From Willaertia magna (lineage: Eukaryota > Heterolobosea > Eutetramitea > Acrasida > Naegleriidae), in contig CADWAF010001008.1 in assembly GCA_902984215.1 (NCBI GenBank), forward strand, positions 1 to 35,291: a DNA stretch of 35,291 nucleotides. Direction: 5' to 3'. Numbering within the stretch: position 1 is the stretch's first letter; every line of letters begins with the position of its first letter. The translations under genes were made by a program, and so were the position numbers. Positions 29,881 to 35,291 of this stretch are shown one piece after another. The notes below the pieces were generated by a model. It was not told the DNA's origin, ran no database searches, and saw nothing but the letters and a program-made list of their open reading frames with translations.

Positions 29881-31068
29881 TTAAGCTAGAAAAGAGTCTC
29901 CTTGTATTACTCTCATTTCTTGACGAACTCTCCATCTATGAGATTTTTGTTGGTTTTCTTGGTGACTCAAGAATTTATCGTTTTTCCAAACAGAGTTCAT
30001 TTCTTGCCATCTTTTAACTGGATCATTAACCTTTTTTCTATAAGTCACTGGTTTTCTAGTGTTAGCTTTATACGTTGGCCTAGGACTTGCAGATCTTCTT
30101 GAACTAGTTGTACTTGAGGTAGAGGAGACAATGCTATCATTCAAAGATTGTTCGCCTGATATTTTTGAGGTGTTTTCTTTTGAAACCTTAGGAGGTATTT
30201 CTTTTTGTACAGGGGCAGTTTTTGGTCTTGGAGGATTTCTTTGTGAAAGGGTTGGTGGGGTATAATTTTTAGCAGATAAAGGTTCTTTTCTTCTATCAAC
30301 TTCAATGGATTTCTTTACAGAATTTATTTCAATGCTGGAGCTAGGTATATTTTGAAGTTTTGGTATGTTGGTAGTTTTTTTGTTATTAGATTCATCTCCC
30401 TCTGTTTCATAATGCTTGGAATAGTATGTGGTAGTGTCATAACCTTCTTCCTCTTCCTCTTGTTCATTTGCATCATCCACAACTTCTATATCTGAGGCAT
30501 TATCTTCTTCGTTTCTAAATGAATCATTATATTCTATTGGAGGAAATATTTTAGGAGTGTCTTCCCCATCATCATCAAACGAATTGCTAAGTTGACTCCT
30601 TATTTTCTTTTTTTCAGAGTTAGTGGCTGATTTAGAATGATTTAAAGGTTTAGATCTAGGGCTTAGGGATTTTAAGGATTTCTCTTTTACTTCCTCAATT
30701 GCACTTTTCTTTGAAATATTAGAAACAAACGATCTAGAACTTTCACTAGTCATAGATAATATATCGTTTTCTATTTCTTCTTCTAAGGCTGAGATATGGT
30801 GAGGGATATGGCTTTCTTCTTCTTCATGGTCTCCAGTAAAGTAGTCAGACCTTTCTAAGGTTGATTCAAATTCACTTTGACACTCTTCCTCAGAATCATT
30901 TCCAATAATATTATAATGAGGTTGATCATCTATTACTGTTATATTCTGTTTCTTTAATTCCTCTATAAAATCCCTTATTATATCATCTGGTATATCCGAG
31001 TAGCCTATCTTCTCAAGTTGGTTTATCAATTCTCTTCTTGTTATAAACTCTGTAGATGCACCAAACAT
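29881..31068 (-). CDS. HYLS1: HYLS1-like centriole/cilium protein
   Basis: 395 aa. The N-terminal conserved box is present (RRELINQLEKIGYSDIPDDI, residues about 11-30). So is the C-terminal HYLS1 motif: DPVKRWQEMNSVWKNDKFL (349-367) followed by HRWRVRQEMRV. The middle about 300 residues are acidic and Ser-rich, which is normal for the family. HYLS1 is a core centriolar protein incorporated as centrioles form and is needed for basal bodies to make cilia, so the organism very likely has a flagellated stage. No intron is seen. It lies 65 bp upstream of Nrap on the same strand. An E2F-like TGGCGCCAAA lies 52 bp upstream of its ATG. Confidence 0.85.
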   Translation of the reverse strand: MFGASTEFITRRELINQLEKIGYSDIPDDIIRDFIEELKKQNITVIDDQPHYNIIGNDSEEECQSEFESTLERSDYFTGDHEEEESHIPHHISALEEEIENDILSMTSESSRSFVSNISKKSAIEEVKEKSLKSLSPRSKPLNHSKSATNSEKKKIRSQLSNSFDDDGEDTPKIFPPIEYNDSFRNEEDNASDIEVVDDANEQEEEEEGYDTTTYYSKHYETEGDESNNKKTTNIPKLQNIPSSSIEINSVKKSIEVDRRKEPLSAKNYTPPTLSQRNPPRPKTAPVQKEIPPKVSKENTSKISGEQSLNDSIVSSTSSTTSSRRSASPRPTYKANTRKPVTYRKKVNDPVKRWQEMNSVWKNDKFLSHQENQQKSHRWRVRQEMRVIQGDSFLA

Positions 31069-31120
31069 TTTTTATATTAAATTAAATTAACGGTCTCATT
31101 ATTAAAACTCACCGTATTTC

Positions 31121-31131
31121 TGGCGCCAAAA
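31121..31131. promoter_or_regulatory. E2F-like TGGCGCCAAAA
   Basis: On the minus strand this reads TTTTGGCGCCA, close to the E2F palindrome. It is 52 bp upstream of the HYLS1 ATG, in the 200-bp divergent region shared with the next membrane-protein gene. Confidence 0.42.
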
Positions 31132-31268
31132 AAGAAAAACTGTAAAAACATTCATTAGGAAGAAACAACAATTTGTAATTTGCCCATTCTTGTTGAAACT
31201 AGGGAATTCTTCAATAAAGAAATCCTAACAGATTGAAACATACTCAAGTAAAATTGGCGAACAAAAAA

Positions 31269-33239
31269 ATGAATAAAATCCTAGGCTTTATATTTTGTAC
31301 ATTTTTTATCGGTTGTCTTTACTTTTGTTCTTGCCAAACACCATCTCCGATAAACAATAACAACCAAGAGAAGAATGAAACAACTACATCACCAAGTTTA
31401 CTTACCAATGAAAATATTGCTGTTACTGGAGTAACACTTTTATCAATCGCATATAATCACAACGAAATATTTACGAAATATACAAGTAATATGTGGCATG
31501 GATTAAAAGATATAATATCACATTATGGTCCTAGTATTGGTGCAGTTTCAAAGGGTGCTGCTAAGATAGTATCAAGTGGTCCATCAAATATGGCTGTTTC
31601 CATCTCTAATAAGGCTGAACTAGTACAAAGAGCTGATCTTATTAAATCCATACTAGAAAAACGATTAACTCTATTTCATTCCTGGCATAACATCTTCACA
31701 GTAGCCAAATGGGGAGTAATTGTCGCTTCTTCAGCTCAAACTGTGAAGATCTTATATGAATTGTGGAAGTATGAAGATATGTTTGAAAAGGCGGGAGAAC
31801 AATTAATTCACTTACATAGAGATTATAATAATTTATTTAAAGAATTAGATGAAATGATTGATATACTGATGGAAATGAATAATTTAATTATTACAGAAGA
31901 AAGATTTACAAATTTGGAAAAGGTAAAATATATTGCATCAAGTAACTCATTAGTTGATTATGAAATACATAAAGATTTTGATAATAATTTTGTTGGACTG
32001 ACAAACCGATTTAACAAAGTTTATGGAAAAATTCAAAATGAAATTCAAACTTTTCATGAAGAAGTTGAAAAACTTAAAATTCTAATCAATTCAGATAAAG
32101 AATATTTTGCGAAGAGAAAAGATGAATCTTTAAAGACATTATTGGTTAGTGCATCTTGTTTTGCATTGTCAGCTGCATCTATTTTAATACCTCCACTTGC
32201 ACCAATAACGATAGCATCTAATGCAGGTGCATTGGTAAGCGGAGTTATGACTGGAATTAATTCATTCAATTATTATTATTCAAACAAGAATGTACAGAAA
32301 GCAAATTATCGATTACAACAATTAATTTCATTCCAAAAACAAATTGGAAATATTAGAAATCAATCATTAGAATATGTTAACCATTTTGAGTTAAACAAAG
32401 AAAAATTATTAAATGAATTAAAAAAGAAAAGAGAAGAAGCAACAAATAACAATTTTAGTACATACACACCAACACAACCAACAACAATTATAATTGATTT
32501 AAATGAATTAATACTTAGGGGGTATGAGTATTATAAAGAAAATACTTTAATTTGTTGGTATCATACATTAGCTACTCTTTTCTTTTGTGGATTTTTATAT
32601 AACTTATTTAAAGATGGAGTTTCATTTTCTTATAGAACATTAACTGTATTAATAATTTACTGTTCTATGATGTTTACATTAAACATTGCATTTGACATGA
32701 CTACAAAACAACAAGAAATATTTTCATTACAATCAAATGCAACAGATCATTTAGTTAAAATCACAAAATTAACTTATAATGAAAGATATAGACATGAATG
32801 TATTTGGTATGAATTACCAATACATAAACAATTTGAATTAGAATTTAAATCATTATTTTGGTCTTTAGTTCCTGGATATTTTGATTATTCAACTCAATTA
32901 ATAACAAGAAATAATTCTGGACATTTAATTCATCATTCAAAATGTTTACATTATATCCACGTCATGGAGAGTGAGAATAATGCAATTACTTCACATATTA
33001 TACAGACAAGTACTTTTGCCTCAGAAAATGATAGAAAACAATTTAATAATGAAGCACAAATCATTGGAGGATCATACTTTTCATTTATTAAGGGTGTTAT
33101 CCAATCTATTTTTGAAACTTTATTTGACGGTTTAGAATTAATGAATGATAGAACTAGTTTTACAACAAAATTATGGTTATTAGCATTCTTAGGCTTAACT
33201 TTATTAATTGTTGTAAAACGTTTTATTTTTTGTTGTTAA
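31269..33239 (+). CDS. Secretory-pathway multi-helix membrane protein, unknown family
   Basis: 656 aa from the first ATG in frame (context ACAAAAAAATG); upstream codons in frame include no ATG. Residues 1-22 form a signal peptide ending at CSC/Q. A long helical region follows, with a first hydrophobic stretch (FTVAKWGVIVASSAQTVKIL). Two long coiled-coil-like helices then flank a hydrophobic hairpin containing LLVSASCFALSAASILIPPL and LAPITIASNAGALVSGVM (about residues 292-335). Two transmembrane helices follow (about 425-480: LATLFFCGFLYNLF, LIIYCSMMFTLNIAF), then a loop with several His and Cys, and a final helix (LWLLAFLGLTLLIVVKRFIF). The helix-hairpin-helix core resembles membrane-inserting helical proteins in layout only. 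The function is unknown. Its 3' end overlaps CMC4 by 17 bp. Confidence 0.66.
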   Translation: MNKILGFIFCTFFIGCLYFCSCQTPSPINNNNQEKNETTTSPSLLTNENIAVTGVTLLSIAYNHNEIFTKYTSNMWHGLKDIISHYGPSIGAVSKGAAKIVSSGPSNMAVSISNKAELVQRADLIKSILEKRLTLFHSWHNIFTVAKWGVIVASSAQTVKILYELWKYEDMFEKAGEQLIHLHRDYNNLFKELDEMIDILMEMNNLIITEERFTNLEKVKYIASSNSLVDYEIHKDFDNNFVGLTNRFNKVYGKIQNEIQTFHEEVEKLKILINSDKEYFAKRKDESLKTLLVSASCFALSAASILIPPLAPITIASNAGALVSGVMTGINSFNYYYSNKNVQKANYRLQQLISFQKQIGNIRNQSLEYVNHFELNKEKLLNELKKKREEATNNNFSTYTPTQPTTIIIDLNELILRGYEYYKENTLICWYHTLATLFFCGFLYNLFKDGVSFSYRTLTVLIIYCSMMFTLNIAFDMTTKQQEIFSLQSNATDHLVKITKLTYNERYRHECIWYELPIHKQFELEFKSLFWSLVPGYFDYSTQLITRNNSGHLIHHSKCLHYIHVMESENNAITSHIIQTSTFASENDRKQFNNEAQIIGGSYFSFIKGVIQSIFETLFDGLELMNDRTSFTTKLWLLAFLGLTLLIVVKRFIFCC

Positions 33240-33554
33240 TAGTATTAGCACTACCGTATAACATTTCCAGTTTTTGTGTTTCAGCGTATTTTTTAATACA
33301 TTCATTATAAGCTTTCAATTCATCTTGACATTTATTTTGATTGAAATTATTCTTTGTTAAACATCCTTGAATATTACATGCTAATTTATGACATGGATCA
33401 TCACTTTTAAATTATTATTTAATAAATTTGTTGTTGGTATTACAAGTAATTATTTACCTTGGTGGTTGTCTATCTGAATTGTGAGTTTGTTAAACTTTCT
33501 AACATTCCGATAATAATTATTTTTCTTACCTCTAGTTACTGCTGAATTGCCCAT
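33223..33554 (-). CDS. CMC4: CMC4-like CHCH protein, 3 exons with a 16-nt microexon
   Basis: Not visible as a single ORF. Exons 33554-33530 (25 nt), 33473-33458 (16 nt) and 33403-33223 (181 nt) join across introns of 56 and 54 nt (GTAAGA to TCAG, GTAAAT to AAAG), giving 73 aa that begin MGNSAVTRDRQPPSDDPC. The cysteines follow DPC-x4-C-x4-C-x10-C-x9-C. This is the spacing of human CMC4/p8-MTCP1, whose DPCQKQACEIQKC start also matches DPCHKLACNIQGC here. CMC4 is a small twin-CX9C protein of the mitochondrial intermembrane space, imported and oxidised by the Mia40 pathway. The final CC of human CMC4 is CI here. Skipping the microexon or keeping the first intron breaks the frame, which supports this model. 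Confidence 0.88.
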
Positions 33555-33719
33555 TTTTTTTAATAATTTTTACAATTTAATTTTCTAATCAACCACTTTC
33601 TAGTTCAATAACAAATGCAAGAATTAATTATTATTACAACATTTTGTAAAAATTTACACTTTTTAATTACCATAAAAGGTTTCTTTAAATAAAAACTAAA
33701 GAATACTTTACAAAAAAAA

Positions 33720-33751
33720 TGAAGGTTCAAATAATGTAAAATTAACCTTCA
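33720..33751. repeat. 8-bp hairpin before the 388-aa gene
   Basis: TGAAGGTT (33720-33727) and AACCTTCA (33744-33751) form a perfect stem with a 16-nt loop, ending 5 nt before the ATG at 33757. If transcribed it would sit in the 5' leader. Confidence 0.4.
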
Positions 33752-33756
33752 AAAAA

Positions 33757-34963
33757 ATGCAGAAAAACGAAAGGCTTTACAGAATAATATCACATCTCTG
33801 TCCTGATCAACAACACCATTCTAGTGATAATAATAATGAAAGAAACAAAAAGAATAACTATTTATTAGAAATAAATAGAGTGAATGGAAAATTTTCACAA
33901 CAAGATAATAAACAACGACAATCATTAAATAAAGAATTATTTCAAGAAAATAATTTAAATCCAATTCAAACTATTACAAAATCATTATCTCTTTTAAAAC
34001 AAATATATCAAACTATTGAAATGATTGATGAAGAAGAATTAAATCAACAAGAATTAATTGAAGAAAATGAAGAAGAAATTATAAATAAGAAAGAAGAATC
34101 TTCATCATTTATTGATAGATTTTTATATAGATTATTAATTGGTGGAAATGAAGAAAGAGAGATTGGTGATATTAATGATGTAATTGTTCCTTCTTTAAGA
34201 AGAATTAAAGTTGTTGAAGAAGAAAAGAAATCTACAATTGCTTCATATGATGATGAAGATGATTTTACAATTGATAGACCTATTACTGCATCTGTATTTG
34301 TGTAAGTTTATTGTAAATTTAAATTATTTATTGTAAAATAGAACATTTATAGAAACAATTTTAAATACAACAAAAGCATTATCTATAATAACACTTGTAA
34401 CTGTAACATATTTACATGAAAAATTTATTGTAATTTTAAAACCAATTTTAATTATTGAGTTTGCAAGGTTAGAAAAGAATTTACGTAAATTATTAAAATT
34501 ATATAAAGAGAAATTACAAAAATATAAAATACAAAAATATTTTATAAAACATTTAAAATTTTTACAATATAAATCACCTAAACTTTTTAAACGAATTTTA
34601 ATACTTTACAATAATTATCAACAAATTTTATCTACTTTACAAAATAATAATATAAAATCTTGGATATATAACTTATATACTTTTATTTTATCCATTTATT
34701 TTAATATTTTATTTTTTATAATTTATTTATTTGAAAAAGTTACTTCCCCACGTTTATTATATTTACTTTCTTTATCACATGAAAATTTATTAGAATTATG
34801 TGAAAGAGTTATTTTATTTGTGAAAGAAGGTTTAATGATAAATACTTTAGAAAATTCTTTGAAAAGTAGTAATAATAATGGTTCATTATTATCTTCTCTT
34901 GTAAGAAAAAGAACAAGTATACCAAAAGAACATTATAAAATTACTGGAAAGCATGATAATTAA
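33757..34963 (+). CDS. Membrane protein, 2 exons, unknown family
   Basis: 388 aa after joining exons 33757-34301 and 34342-34963 across a 40-nt intron (GTAAGT to ATAG, phase 2); exon 1 alone would stop at ASVFV. Residues 1 to about 180 are polar with Asn, Gln and Glu runs, plus a helical piece (QTITKSLSLLKQIYQTIEMI). Exon 2 has a hydrophobic stretch (ALSIITLVTVTYL, then FIVILKPILIIEFA), a Lys-rich amphipathic region, and a second strong membrane segment (YTFILSIYFNILFFIIYLFE). It closes with a helical tail and a basic end (VRKRTSIPKEHYK). The N-terminus (NERLYRIISHLCPD) and helical layout faintly recall PEX11-type peroxisome proteins, but I would not name it. The stop is 10 bp from that of the convergent gene. 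Confidence 0.62.
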
Positions 34964-34973
34964 ATTTTATCTT

Positions 34974-35291
34974 TTACAATTGAAAGATAAATGTTAATAC
35001 AAAAGGTAAATAAAAAAACGATGCAATAAAAGAAAAGATAATTATTCCAACAATCAATAAAAAATTATTCGTTTTAAAAAGATTATTTGAATAATGTTCT
35101 GGTCTTAATAAAGGTCCCTTAACATTTCTTTTTGCATATTGAAAATAAAATAGGAAAGCAACACCATGAAGAATGAAACTAAACATTTGTCCAACAACAC
35201 TTAATACAAGTCTTTTCCAATGTAGAACTCTTTTAGCTTCAAAGATTGATTGTAGATATCCGATATTGTTATCATGTTCATTCTCTAATTT
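34974..35291 (-). CDS. 3' part of a small membrane protein, cut by the window end
   Basis: 105 codons in one open frame reaching the edge without a start. It begins with KLENEHDN, which is in the 24-bp repeat, then NIGYLQSIFEAKRVLHWKR. A transmembrane helix (LVLSVVGQMFSFILHGVAFL) is followed by a polar loop (YAKRNVKGPLLRPEHYSNN) and a second long hydrophobic segment (FLLIVGIIIFSFIASFFYLP). The frame across the repeat is the same as in the fragment at 5399-5629, which supplies an ATG and one more transmembrane helix; together they would make about 182 residues. No family is recognised. Confidence 0.6.
   Translation of the reverse strand, partial: KLENEHDNNIGYLQSIFEAKRVLHWKRLVLSVVGQMFSFILHGVAFLFYFQYAKRNVKGPLLRPEHYSNNLFKTNNFLLIVGIIIFSFIASFFYLPFVLTFIFQL
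35268..35291. repeat. 24-bp exact direct repeat, copy 2 (window edge)
   Basis: Identical to 5375-5398. The repeat may extend past the edge, because the window stops inside it. Confidence 0.95.

Noticed and set aside
31233..31268. Upstream start for the 656-aa membrane protein
   Set aside because: The codon at 31233 is TTG. The first ATG is at 31269 and opens directly into a signal peptide.
1..35291. tRNA, rRNA or CRISPR arrays
   Set aside because: Intergenic regions were read for cloverleaf-like or evenly spaced repeats. None was convincing, and CRISPR is not expected in this eukaryotic DNA.

Overview
This is eukaryotic nuclear DNA from a very AT-rich, gene-dense protist. The evidence is GT-AG introns, mitochondrial presequences, a separase, an SCYL2 pseudokinase, a U3-snoRNP protein (Nrap/UTP22) and HYLS1, a centriole/cilium protein that implies a flagellated life stage. 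A heterolobosean amoeboflagellate (Naegleria-like) would fit, but that is inference and I see no species marker. Introns are tiny (37-69 nt) and intergenic spaces often under 100 bp.

Layout. (1) 0-5.6 kb: an SCYL2-type pseudokinase gene converges on a mitochondrial PPR-like gene, followed by the 5' part of a small membrane-protein gene. (2) 5.9-10.4 kb: a gene-poor island of transposon debris. It holds a 1.7-kb Tc1/mariner-IS630-type element with TA-flanked terminal inverted repeats, a dead transposase and a convergent 145-aa ORF. Next come a second decayed transposase on the other strand, a frameshifted remnant with a CCHC zinc knuckle, and AT-only sequence. (3) 10.4-15.5 kb: metabolic genes, namely a deoxynucleoside-kinase-like protein with a degenerate P-loop, a bacterial-type uracil phosphoribosyltransferase, a mitochondrial nitroreductase, a YFH7/FrcK-like kinase only 5 nt downstream, and imidazolonepropionase. 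(4) 15.5-31 kb: cell-division, ribosome and chaperone genes, namely separase, a small mitochondrial protein, a divergent CCT-like chaperonin, a 1369-aa coiled-coil protein, Nrap/UTP22 and HYLS1. (5) 31-35.3 kb: two unrecognised membrane proteins around a CMC4-type CHCH protein that contains a 16-nt microexon, then a membrane-protein gene cut off by the window end.

Gene models rebuilt here by joining ORFs across short introns: uracil phosphoribosyltransferase (3 exons), imidazolonepropionase (2), separase (2), a 289-aa mitochondrial protein (2), Nrap/UTP22 (2), CMC4 (3) and a 388-aa membrane protein (2).

The observations most worth checking are these. A 24-bp exact, in-frame repeat links the membrane-gene fragment at 5.4 kb to the gene truncated at the right edge, so either a duplication or an assembly junction. 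Convergent genes share their stop codons. E2F-like GGCG motifs sit at the promoters of separase, the coiled-coil gene and HYLS1, and next to the uracil phosphoribosyltransferase/nitroreductase promoter.
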